In this document: positions 1-6,700 of the stretch, piece after piece
Layout: each line of letters starts with the position of its first letter
Position numbering within the stretch: position 1 is the stretch's first letter
From: Candidatus Omnitrophota bacterium
Lineage (GTDB): Bacteria > Omnitrophota > Koll11 > Gygaellales > JAQTUY01
Direction: 5' to 3'
NCBI GenBank assembly: GCA_028707105.1
Contig: JAQTUY010000071.1
Coordinates: forward strand, 1-8,045
DNA: 8,045 bases
The notes under the pieces: model-generated
What the model saw: the letters and a program-made list of their open reading frames with translations, nothing else
Told to the model about the DNA's origin: nothing
Databases searched by the model: none
Made by a program: the position numbers and the translations under genes

Positions 1-2
1 TC

Positions 3-119
3 TGCCGGTTAAAAACAAGCATGTTCGCGATGCGCAACGGCAAGGTGTATCTGATCCTGCTCGGGCATTCGCTCAAGATCGACATGGTGGGTTCGACCTC
101 CGGCTCCAAGCAGTTCTAG
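3..119 (+). CDS. 3' end of an unrecognised protein (5' truncated by window edge)
   Basis: The frame ending in TAG at 117-119 is open back to the window edge and reads ...MFAMRNGKVYLILLG... and ...DMVGSTSGSKQF at the C-terminus. It is the only plus-strand frame that stops before the strong terminator at 143-176. A second frame stays open through the hairpin and is therefore unlikely. The codons are G/C-rich at third positions compared with the downstream genes, as in a well-expressed gene. The visible 38 residues match no family I recognise, so no function is assigned. The terminator and the promoter after it suggest this gene is not part of the downstream operon. Confidence 0.5.
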   Translation, partial: CRLKTSMFAMRNGKVYLILLGHSLKIDMVGSTSGSKQF

Positions 120-142
120 GCGGCAGTCTGTTTTACTTAAAG

Positions 143-176
143 AAGGCATTTCTTAAAAAAAAGAGATGCCTTTTTT
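143..176 (+). terminator. Rho-independent terminator
   Basis: A 12-bp stem pairs 143-154 (AAGGCATTTCTT) with 161-172 (AAGAGATGCCTT), containing one G-T wobble. The loop is six A residues (155-160), and a run of six T (171-176) forms the end of the stem and the tail. It lies 24 bases after the TAG of the upstream partial gene and separates it from the signalling operon. Confidence 0.9.
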
Positions 177-188
177 GTTACTAGTCTC

Positions 189-217
189 TTTACAAATTTG
201 CCTCCCGGTGATACTAT
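189..217 (+). promoter_or_regulatory. Sigma70-like promoter of the signalling operon, possibly leaderless
   Basis: A -35 TTTACA (189-194) is separated by exactly 17 bases from a -10 TACTAT (212-217). With usual spacing, transcription would begin at about 223-226, on or next to the ATG at 224. No purine-rich Shine-Dalgarno precedes that ATG. The arrangement suggests a leaderless mRNA. An alternative -10, TATATT (215-220), would have a poor 20-base spacer. Confidence 0.6.
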
Positions 218-223
218 ATTGTA

Positions 224-2404
224 ATGCAACTATCCGCGATCTTTAACCCTGCGAATTATCAGTGGAGTTACTGGAGCATACCGCCATTAATAGCCAGCCT
301 GTATTTTTTTGCGCTCGGCGCATTCATTCTATTCAATAATATCAGGTCCAGGATCAACATAAGCTTCTTTCTCGTGTGCATTAACAGCTTTGTCTGGCTT
401 TTTAGTTACGCGCTCTGTTTTTCCCAAAGTACATATGAGGGCGGGTTATTCTGGAGCAGGAACGCCTATTTCGGGATCAATTATATCGCCGTCAGCATGT
501 ATTTCTATACGGTCGAACTTTTGGACCTGCGCAAGCAGAGGAAATGGGTCTATATTTTTTACGCCTTGATGATCGCTTTTACCCCGGTTACCCGCACCAA
601 TTACTTTTTGGCCGGGGTCGTAAAATGGCCCTGGGGATATTACCCGATAAGGGCGACGTTCCTTTACGATATCTTTATCTTAAGTTTCTGTTTCTACTGG
701 ACTTTAGGCTTAAAAAATATCGTCTTGGCGTATAGGAAAGAATCTTCCCTGGCTAGAAAAACCCAGTTGAAATTTGTAGCTCTGGCCCTTTTCGTAGTTA
801 CTCTGGCCTTTGTCGATTTTGTCGCTAAATATAAGTTGCAGGTATATCCGTGGGGCTATTTGCCCGTAGTGGTTTTTCTGTCCATACTTTTTTACGCGAT
901 AGCGCGCTATAAACTTTTTGAGATCGATACTGTTATACACCGGACCATCCTCTGGTTTATTACCTTGGTAATATTAGTAATGCCCTTGAGTCTGGCGGTA
1001 ATATTAGTTAAGAATTGGCTGGTTTCCCTGCCGAATTCCGTCTTACTTCTTATCGGTAGCGCGGTCCTGCTTGTATTTGTAAGTTATTATAGTAAGCTTA
1101 AGCCTATAGTTGACCATTTGTTCAGAAGAAGAAAATACGATTATTATCAGGTACTTAGCGAGATCGGCCAGAAGATAGGCAGCGAGCTTGATATTAATAA
1201 CGTCCTGGGCAGCCTTTTTAAGGAATTGAGGGAGATTCTCTATGTCCGTAACGGGTTTGTGCTTGTCCAGCAGTCCGCGGGCCGGGATTATATTCAGGCA
1301 TTAAGCGTTGACTATAAGCAGCCGGCAGGAGAAAATGAAAGGCCGGCTATAACATTATGTAATGATGGCGGGCTGAACAGATGGTTTGCTTCTACCCGGC
1401 GGGTATTGGAAAGAGAGCAGGTGGAAGTTGACCCGCAATACGCGGATATCAAAAAAGAGGCTTTGGAGTTTTTTAGCCGCGGGAATATTGAATTGCTTAT
1501 TCCGGTTATCATGGGAGAGAGGATCAACGGGTTTGTCGGACTGGGTAAAAAGGATAACCTGCAGCATTATACTATTAAGGATGTTGAGCTCCTGGGGTAT
1601 ATGGGCCAGCAGATCGGGGTAACCATCGACAATGCCCTGCACCACGAAGATATTGTTGAGAAGGAGAGGCTGGCCGAGGAAATGAAGCTGGGGCGCCAGA
1701 TACAGATCGCTCTTCTTCCCCAAGAGACCCCGTTGATATCCGGCTTAACTGTCCAGGGGTTGATGCAGCCTGCTAAAGAGATCGGCGGCGACTACTATGA
1801 TTTTATCACTCTTCCGGATAAGGATAAGCTTTCTATAGTCATCGGCGACGTCTCCGGAAAAGGCGTTGCTGCGGGGCTTCTGATGGCGATGGCCAAGACC
1901 GCTATTCATACCCTTTCTCAGGAGCAGACTTCGCCTAAGGAAATATTGCTGCGCACGAACACTATCTTGAATAAACATATCGGCGGCCATAAGTTTATGA
2001 CCTTGCTATATCTTACCTGGCAGGCTAAAACGAACACCCTGGTTTATTCTTCCGGCGGCCATGAGCACATCCTGCTTTACAGGAATTCTTTAAAGGAAGT
2101 GGAGACGATCCAATCCGGCGGTTTCATGCTGGGGATGATGGCTGATATTGATAGTTTCCTGGAGGAGAAGCAGATCAAGCTTGACCATGGGGATAAGATA
2201 CTGCTCTACACTGACGGCGTAACCGAAGCCCAAAATCAGGCGGAGGAGAGGTTTGGGCTGAGCAGGCTGCAGGATACGTTCCAGAATAACAGCCTGAAAC
2301 CGGCCTCGGACTTAATGCGGGCTATTAAGGATGACGTTTACTCTTTTATCGGCAGCCATCCGCAATATGACGATATAACCTTAGTGGTGCTGGAGGCAGT
2401 ATAG
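224..2404 (+). CDS. Membrane-bound GAF-SpoIIE (PP2C-type) serine/threonine phosphatase, RsbU/RsbP-like
   Basis: This 726-residue protein probably dephosphorylates a regulatory protein, as RsbU and RsbP do with STAS anti-sigma antagonists. Residues about 20-290 hold eight or nine hydrophobic segments and resemble the N-terminal multi-TM sensor of some histidine kinases, including the cytosolic-boundary sequence FYAIARYKLFEIDTVIHRT near 223-241. A GAF domain covers about 320-478. A short helical linker (about 479-500) leads into the SpoIIE domain (about 500-726). Metal-binding motifs are intact: GGDYYDF (D523, D526), GDVSGKG (D542), YTDGVTEA (D664) and DDITLVVL (D716-D717). The start at 224 has no ribosome binding site but lies at the predicted transcription start. 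The next gene begins 3 bases after the stop. No anti-sigma kinase, STAS protein or sigma factor is visible in the window, so the substrate is unknown. Family is sure; role is inferred. Confidence 0.93.
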   Translation: MQLSAIFNPANYQWSYWSIPPLIASLYFFALGAFILFNNIRSRINISFFLVCINSFVWLFSYALCFSQSTYEGGLFWSRNAYFGINYIAVSMYFYTVELLDLRKQRKWVYIFYALMIAFTPVTRTNYFLAGVVKWPWGYYPIRATFLYDIFILSFCFYWTLGLKNIVLAYRKESSLARKTQLKFVALALFVVTLAFVDFVAKYKLQVYPWGYLPVVVFLSILFYAIARYKLFEIDTVIHRTILWFITLVILVMPLSLAVILVKNWLVSLPNSVLLLIGSAVLLVFVSYYSKLKPIVDHLFRRRKYDYYQVLSEIGQKIGSELDINNVLGSLFKELREILYVRNGFVLVQQSAGRDYIQALSVDYKQPAGENERPAITLCNDGGLNRWFASTRRVLEREQVEVDPQYADIKKEALEFFSRGNIELLIPVIMGERINGFVGLGKKDNLQHYTIKDVELLGYMGQQIGVTIDNALHHEDIVEKERLAEEMKLGRQIQIALLPQETPLISGLTVQGLMQPAKEIGGDYYDFITLPDKDKLSIVIGDVSGKGVAAGLLMAMAKTAIHTLSQEQTSPKEILLRTNTILNKHIGGHKFMTLLYLTWQAKTNTLVYSSGGHEHILLYRNSLKEVETIQSGGFMLGMMADIDSFLEEKQIKLDHGDKILLYTDGVTEAQNQAEERFGLSRLQDTFQNNSLKPASDLMRAIKDDVYSFIGSHPQYDDITLVVLEAV
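2392..2396 (+). promoter_or_regulatory. Ribosome binding site of the histidine kinase gene
   Basis: GGAGG lies inside the last codons of the phosphatase gene, 11 bases before the ATG at 2408. This supports that start and co-expression of the two genes. Confidence 0.65.
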
Positions 2405-2407
2405 TTA

Positions 2408-3940
2408 ATGAGTAAAGCGCGCAAGCAAAGCAGGATAGATATCCGTATTTTACTGACCCGCACGGCTTTTTTTATGGGAGTGTATCTTATCGCTCTGGGG
2501 CTTCCTTTCGCGCTTGCCGTATGGGGTAAGGCCTGGTTAATTGAGATGTTCGGTGCGGGATGGTGGTTTGCGCCTATGTTCTTAGTGGCGGTTTTAACTA
2601 CCATCGGCCCGTTTATTTATATTTACTTTGAAAGAAAAGCGGAAAAGGTATTGCTGCGGGAACAGAGGCGTTATCAGGATACCCTCAAGCAGGCGGCAGT
2701 GGGGATGACCCGTTTTCACGATTTGAATAAGATACTGAATCTGATCGTGCGTATCCTTACCCGGACCGTAAAAATAGCCTTTGCTGAAATTTATCTCTAC
2801 GATGAACAAACGGGTAAGTTTGTGGTAAGGGCCGCGCACGGTAAGGGGGCTATCCAGGAAGCCTTCTCGCTCGGCAAAAAGAATATAGTGGTAACATACT
2901 TGCGGAACCAGCAGGATCCGCTGGTGTATAAGAAAGAGCTGCCTGAAGAGGTAAGGAAGGAATTGGACTCGATGGAGGCGGCGGTGATCGTACCCAGTTT
3001 CCTGGATAATAAGCTTACCGGGCTGCTGGTATTAGGAGATAAGACTTCGGGCCGGCCTTACACGCCGGAAGACCTGAACGTGCTTTATGTCCTGGCCAGC
3101 CAGGCAGCAATGGCCATTGAGAACGTGCAATTTATAGAAAAAGCTAAGGTCCTGCAGGAACAAGTCGCGTATGCCGAAAAAATGGCGACCATCGGGACGC
3201 TGGCAGACGGACTTTCACACCAGATCAATAACCGTTTCAATACCCTCTCTATTATCGCGGGGGACATAATCGATACCCTTAAGCTGACTGATATTTCGGA
3301 TTACTCCCTTGAGGCCAAAGAGCTCTTAAGCCAGATCGATTACGGGATGGAGCGCATCAAAGTCAATATAAACCAGGGTAAAGATATGATCGACGGCATA
3401 TTAAGGTATTCTCGTCAAGCCGAGATCGATTTTCGTCCCTTAGGCATAGATGACATATTGGACGGCGCCCTGGAAATGGTGCAGTATAAGATAAAGCTTT
3501 CGGATATTGATGTGGTGCGTTCCTATCCGGTAAATATGCCGAAGATCAAAGGTAATCTTACGCAATTACAGGAGGTATTTTTCAACCTGATCGATAATGC
3601 TTACGACGCCATTAAAGAAAAAAGCCTCAGTGCCCAGGATGAGGCGTACCGCGGCAGGATACTTATTAACGCTTCTAAGGGAGACGGCGGTGTCTTGCAG
3701 ATTGCTTTTGAAGATAATGGTATTGGCATTAAGGAAGATGACCAGCATAAATTATTCACCCCGTTTTTTACTACCAAAGCTTCTTCAAAAAAAGGGAGCG
3801 GCCTTGGGCTTTATGTCATTCAACGCATCATTACCCAGATGCATAACGGTAAAATAGCTTTTGATTCAGCGCATATGACAGGAACCCGTTTTTTAGTAGA
3901 GCTGCCATTGGCAAGGCTACATGATACCACCCCGCGCTAA
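2408..3940 (+). CDS. Membrane-bound GAF sensor histidine kinase with an H-Q H-box variant
   Basis: A 510-residue sensor kinase. Two membrane segments (about 20-40 and 52-74) are followed by a short charged helix, a GAF domain (about 102-240), a dimerisation helix with the phospho-acceptor and a C-terminal ATPase domain (about 385-500). The H-box reads GLSHQINNRFN with H271. The residue after the histidine is Q272, where HisKA kinases normally carry E or D. The ATP-binding boxes look intact: N-box NLIDNAYDA (N393, N397), G1 EDNGIGI (D436-G440), F-box LFTPFFTTK and G2 GSGLGLY (463-469). The likely partner is the receiver gene immediately downstream. Its GAF resembles that of the HD-GYP protein (shared VPS-F/Y and SGR patterns), so the two may sense related signals. 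The last codons (T-P-R) and the stop lie inside a two-hairpin repeat, as if the repeat had replaced the original 3' end. Confidence 0.92.
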   Translation: MSKARKQSRIDIRILLTRTAFFMGVYLIALGLPFALAVWGKAWLIEMFGAGWWFAPMFLVAVLTTIGPFIYIYFERKAEKVLLREQRRYQDTLKQAAVGMTRFHDLNKILNLIVRILTRTVKIAFAEIYLYDEQTGKFVVRAAHGKGAIQEAFSLGKKNIVVTYLRNQQDPLVYKKELPEEVRKELDSMEAAVIVPSFLDNKLTGLLVLGDKTSGRPYTPEDLNVLYVLASQAAMAIENVQFIEKAKVLQEQVAYAEKMATIGTLADGLSHQINNRFNTLSIIAGDIIDTLKLTDISDYSLEAKELLSQIDYGMERIKVNINQGKDMIDGILRYSRQAEIDFRPLGIDDILDGALEMVQYKIKLSDIDVVRSYPVNMPKIKGNLTQLQEVFFNLIDNAYDAIKEKSLSAQDEAYRGRILINASKGDGGVLQIAFEDNGIGIKEDDQHKLFTPFFTTKASSKKGSGLGLYVIQRIITQMHNGKIAFDSAHMTGTRFLVELPLARLHDTTPR

Positions 3941-3970
3941 TCTGAATTGCGCGGGTGTGCCCTTGTGGGC
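3928..3970 (+). repeat. Two-hairpin repeat, copy 1, before the receiver gene
   Basis: Hairpin 1 pairs CCCGCGC (3931-3937) with GCGCGGG (3949-3955) around the 11-base loop TAATCTGAATT. The stem extends by C3928-G3957 and A3929-T3956 past a single bulged C3930. The linker TGT (3956-3958) is followed by hairpin 2, GCCC-TTGT-GGGC (3959-3970). The kinase stop TAA is the first three bases of the loop. Hairpin 2 ends 3 bases before the receiver's Shine-Dalgarno. No poly-T follows, so it is not an ordinary terminator. Confidence 0.75.
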
Positions 3971-3973
3971 AAT

Positions 3974-3977
3974 GGAG
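3974..3977 (+). promoter_or_regulatory. Ribosome binding site of the receiver gene
   Basis: GGAG lies 7 bases before the ATG at 3985 and 3 bases after the second hairpin of repeat copy 1. A stable hairpin so close could affect ribosome loading. Confidence 0.65.
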
Positions 3978-3984
3978 ATAAAGA

Positions 3985-4341
3985 ATGAACCGGATACTTA
4001 TTGTGGATGACGAAACGGATACCAGGCAATTTTTAGCTAATTTTTTCCGCAAGCGTAAAATTGACACCTTTACCGCTTCGGGAGGGGAAGAGGCGCTGGC
4101 GATATTTGACCGGGAGGATCCCGGGATAGTCCTTCTGGATATCATTATGGGAGGGATGGACGGCCTTGAGGTATTAAAACGCTTAAAAGAGAAGAATGAA
4201 CGCGCCTGTGTGATCATGGTCACCGGAAAAAACCCCGATCAGGAGACGGTGAAGAAGTGCAAGGAACTGGGCGCTCATGCTTACATCCATAAGCCCCTGG
4301 AACTTGATGAATTAGAGAAGCAGGTCTTGTCTTTGATCTGA
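3985..4341 (+). CDS. Stand-alone CheY-like response regulator receiver
   Basis: A 118-residue single receiver domain with no output domain. The key residues are all present: acidic pocket D8-D9 (ILIVDDE), phospho-acceptor D52 (VLLDIIM), switch threonine T80 (IMVTGK), an aromatic Y100 and conserved K103 (HKPLE). It should accept phosphate from a histidine kinase and act by protein contact. It sits between the GAF kinase and the GAF-HD-GYP protein, so the kinase is the probable donor. A target within the same operon, such as the HD-GYP protein or the SpoIIE phosphatase, is plausible but inferred. The start has a good Shine-Dalgarno (3974-3977). The 44-base gap from the kinase gene is filled largely by a two-hairpin repeat, and a second copy follows the gene. 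Confidence 0.94.
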   Translation: MNRILIVDDETDTRQFLANFFRKRKIDTFTASGGEEALAIFDREDPGIVLLDIIMGGMDGLEVLKRLKEKNERACVIMVTGKNPDQETVKKCKELGAHAYIHKPLELDELEKQVLSLI

Positions 4342-4364
4342 AAGTGTAGTATAGTAAGGTGCAA

Positions 4365-4407
4365 TACCTTGCGTTTATCGGAATTACGCAAGTATGCCCT
4401 TGTGGGC
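4365..4407 (+). repeat. Two-hairpin repeat, copy 2, before the HD-GYP gene
   Basis: Hairpin 1 pairs CTTGCGT (4368-4374) with ACGCAAG (4386-4392) around the loop TTATCGGAATT. The stem extends by A4366-T4393 and T4365-A4394 past bulged C4367, so the outer pair is T-A here where the other copies have C-G. The linker TAT is followed by hairpin 2, GCCC-TTGT-GGGC (4396-4407), identical in sequence to that of copy 1. It ends directly at the HD-GYP Shine-Dalgarno. Confidence 0.78.
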
Positions 4408-4413
4408 AAAGGA
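4408..4413 (+). promoter_or_regulatory. Ribosome binding site that decides the HD-GYP start
   Basis: AAAGGA lies 5 bases before ATG 4419 and immediately after the repeat. It favours ATG 4419 over the in-frame GTG at 4359, whose use would translate the whole hairpin repeat into a 20-residue extension with no family similarity. Confidence 0.65.
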
Positions 4414-4418
4414 ACCTA

Positions 4419-5585
4419 ATGGCAATAAATTATAAACGCGAGCTTGAGAAGGCAGCCAAGAACATGATCCTGGTCCACGAGCCGGATCTGCTTATAAAGA
4501 TGATAGTGCGGCTGATGGTCCAGCAGGTTGAAGTCCGGCATGGCGGTATTTTGCTTTATCATAAAGACAAAAACAGTTATGTTTTAACGGTTTCCCGCGG
4601 TTCGGCAGGCTTAAAGATCCCTTCGGGATTCGCGCGGATGGACCTGGATAATTGCCTTATCCGTTTGTTCCGGGAGCCCCGCGTCAAGTTCATGGATGAC
4701 GGCATAATCACCCGCAAGGACGTAGATAAGATGCTCAAAAAAAGCGGGACTAGTCCTGAAGCTAAGGAGCTGCTTAAGGGCGCGCAATACCAGATGGAGA
4801 TACTGGAGGCAGTGGTATGCGTGCCCAGTTATTTCCGCGACAGCTTAATGGGCATTCTATTCATGGGCAGTAAGAGCAGCGGCAGGGATTTCAGCCGCAA
4901 GGAGCTGGATTTCTTCGGGGCCTTGGCGTCTAATGTAGCGATGGCCTTGCGTAACGCCCAGCTTTTCCAGGACCTGGAGAGCGAACTGGATAAGAACAAG
5001 CGCCTGTTTATCAACATCACTATGGCTTTTGTGGCGGCGATCGACGCTAAAGACCACTATACGGGCAGCCACACCGAACGGGTCACCGAACTTAGCCTTA
5101 AGATCGCCAGGGGCATAATGCACGAGAATAAGGTAAAAGTCGATAATAAATTCCTGGAAGACCTGCAGATCGCCGGGCTTTTGCATGATATAGGCAAGAT
5201 CGGGATATCAGAAGCCATTCTTAATAAGAAGGGGGCATTGAATGATGAAGAGCGCGGGAAGATCAAGGAGCATACGCTTCTGGGGGCGAATATCCTGCAT
5301 ACCGTGGAAGACTTGCTGCGCGAACCTATCCGCGGCATAAGGTATCATCATGAGAAATATAACGGCCAGGGTTATCCTGAAGGATTAAAAGGCGAGGATA
5401 TCCCCCTGGTGGCATCTATAATCTCTGTCGCCGACGCTTTTGACGCCATGACTACAGACCGGCCTTACCGGGTCGCCCTGACCAAGGAAGAGGCTATAGA
5501 GGAGATCAAACGGTTTTCCGGCCAGCAATTCAACCCCTGGATAACGGAAATATTCCTGAAATTATGTCATGAAGGTAAGATCTAG
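4419..5585 (+). CDS. GAF-HD-GYP cyclic-di-GMP phosphodiesterase
   Basis: A protein of 388 residues from the preferred ATG, soluble because no membrane segment is visible. An N-terminal GAF domain (about 15-185) is followed by a helical linker and an HD-GYP domain (about 195-388). HD-GYP enzymes hydrolyse cyclic di-GMP to pGpG or GMP using a two- or three-metal centre. Signature residues are present: HTERV (H218), LLHDIGK (H256-D257), a following EHT, YHHEKYNGQGYP (H310-H311 and GYP at 318-320) and ADAFDAMTTDRPYR. The complete motifs argue for an active enzyme. The GAF resembles that of the upstream histidine kinase and probably senses a small ligand or receives a conformational signal. It follows the receiver gene, an arrangement that mirrors single-chain receiver-HD-GYP proteins of the RpfG type. 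The glycosyltransferase gene begins 2 bases after its stop. Confidence 0.93.
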   Translation: MAINYKRELEKAAKNMILVHEPDLLIKMIVRLMVQQVEVRHGGILLYHKDKNSYVLTVSRGSAGLKIPSGFARMDLDNCLIRLFREPRVKFMDDGIITRKDVDKMLKKSGTSPEAKELLKGAQYQMEILEAVVCVPSYFRDSLMGILFMGSKSSGRDFSRKELDFFGALASNVAMALRNAQLFQDLESELDKNKRLFINITMAFVAAIDAKDHYTGSHTERVTELSLKIARGIMHENKVKVDNKFLEDLQIAGLLHDIGKIGISEAILNKKGALNDEERGKIKEHTLLGANILHTVEDLLREPIRGIRYHHEKYNGQGYPEGLKGEDIPLVASIISVADAFDAMTTDRPYRVALTKEEAIEEIKRFSGQQFNPWITEIFLKLCHEGKI

Positions 5586-5587
5586 CT

Positions 5588-6700
5588 ATGGCCGGTAAGC
5601 GCGTACTCTTGATGCACATCTCCAAGATCTCGGGGCATTATGTCGCCGCCCTGGCCATAGAGCAGGCCATCAAGATCATCGATCCCGCGGCTTATATCAT
5701 GCCGATGGATGCTTTCGAATATACCAACCCCCGCGGCGAGAAGATCGTAAACGCTGTTTACATGGCCTTGATCCAAAAAATGCCCTTTCTCTGGAACTAT
5801 CTTTATGATAATCCTTCCTGGCTCAAAAGGACCGCCGGGCTGAAGAGTTCCATACACCGGCGCAATTTCCCCAAGCTGGACAAGCTTTTTTCCGATTGCA
5901 AGCCCGACGTGGTCGTCTGCACCCAGGCTTATCCTTGCGGCATGGTCGCCGATTACAAGAAATTCCGCAATATAAACATACCGTTGGTGGGCGTGTTAAC
6001 CGACTATGTTCCGCATTCTTACTGGGTCTATGATAACGTGGATTATTATATTACGCCCTCCGAAGAGGTGATGGAGCGCTTGATAAAGAAGGGTGTCGGG
6101 CCGCAGCGTATCAAGCCTTTGGGTATCCCTTTTGACCCGAAGTTCAGCCGTACTCTGGATAAAGAAGAGATGCGGCGTAAATTAGGCCTTTCGTCAATGT
6201 TCACCGTTCTGGTAATGGGCGGCGGACAGGGCCTGGGCCCGATCAAAATTGTTGTGAGGGCATTGGATAAAGCGGACGCGGCTTTTCAGGTAGCCGTCGT
6301 TTGCGGGACCAATAAAAAAGTTTATGACAGCTTGAAAAAAATATCCCCGTCTTTCAGGAAAAAAATACTATTACTGGGGTATTGCAATAATATAGACGAA
6401 TTGATGTCCGCCAGCGATGTGATCGTCAGCAAGCCCGGGGGGGTTACCGTGGCAGAGGCTCTCTGCAAGGGCTGCGCGATGATCATAGTCGACCCGCTCC
6501 CCGGCCAGGAACTTAATAACGTCAATTATTTGACCGCCCGCGCGGCGGCAATAAAAGTGGATGATCCCTCTAAAGCAGGCGATGCCGTTAAGGCGCTTTG
6601 TGATGACGCGGCGCAACTGCAGCGTCTATCTCAGGCAGCCCGGGCTATAAGTAAACCCAACGCGGCCATTGATATCGCTAAGCTGGTTTTAGGATTATGA
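5588..6700 (+). CDS. MGDG synthase/UgtP-type (MurG-fold) lipid glycosyltransferase
   Basis: A 370-residue GT28-like glycosyltransferase. Family members move a hexose from a UDP-sugar to diacylglycerol or a related lipid at the inner membrane surface. The N-terminal acceptor-binding domain (about 5-175) carries the diagnostic ISKISGHYVAALAIE motif (H17), in the place of the S-x-G-x-G-H of plant MGDG synthase and Bacillus UgtP. The C-terminal donor domain (about 205-355) has MGGGQGLGP (210-218) and KPGGVTVAEAL (282-292), the nucleotide-sugar loop of MurG-like enzymes. There is no membrane segment, as expected for a peripheral enzyme. The start is 2 bases after the HD-GYP stop and only a weak AAGG (5572-5575, 12 bases away) precedes it, so translation is probably coupled. 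The next gene overlaps it by 4 bases. The sugar and lipid acceptor cannot be read from sequence. Confidence 0.88.
   Translation: MAGKRVLLMHISKISGHYVAALAIEQAIKIIDPAAYIMPMDAFEYTNPRGEKIVNAVYMALIQKMPFLWNYLYDNPSWLKRTAGLKSSIHRRNFPKLDKLFSDCKPDVVVCTQAYPCGMVADYKKFRNINIPLVGVLTDYVPHSYWVYDNVDYYITPSEEVMERLIKKGVGPQRIKPLGIPFDPKFSRTLDKEEMRRKLGLSSMFTVLVMGGGQGLGPIKIVVRALDKADAAFQVAVVCGTNKKVYDSLKKISPSFRKKILLLGYCNNIDELMSASDVIVSKPGGVTVAEALCKGCAMIIVDPLPGQELNNVNYLTARAAAIKVDDPSKAGDAVKALCDDAAQLQRLSQAARAISKPNAAIDIAKLVLGL

Noticed and set aside
3831..4223. Minus-strand open frame of 130 codons opposite the receiver gene
   Set aside because: It is antisense to two clear family genes and its predicted product has low-complexity composition typical of an antisense shadow.
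3928..4407. Cyclic-di-GMP riboswitch before the HD-GYP gene
   Set aside because: Tempting because of the enzyme, but the element is only about 43 bases and lacks the GEMM tetraloop, receptor and conserved CCTCCGG-like core. The same element also precedes unrelated sites.
4359..4418. GTG start giving the HD-GYP protein 20 extra residues
   Set aside because: The extension is the translated repeat copy 2, resembles no GAF N-terminus, and ATG 4419 has a good Shine-Dalgarno.
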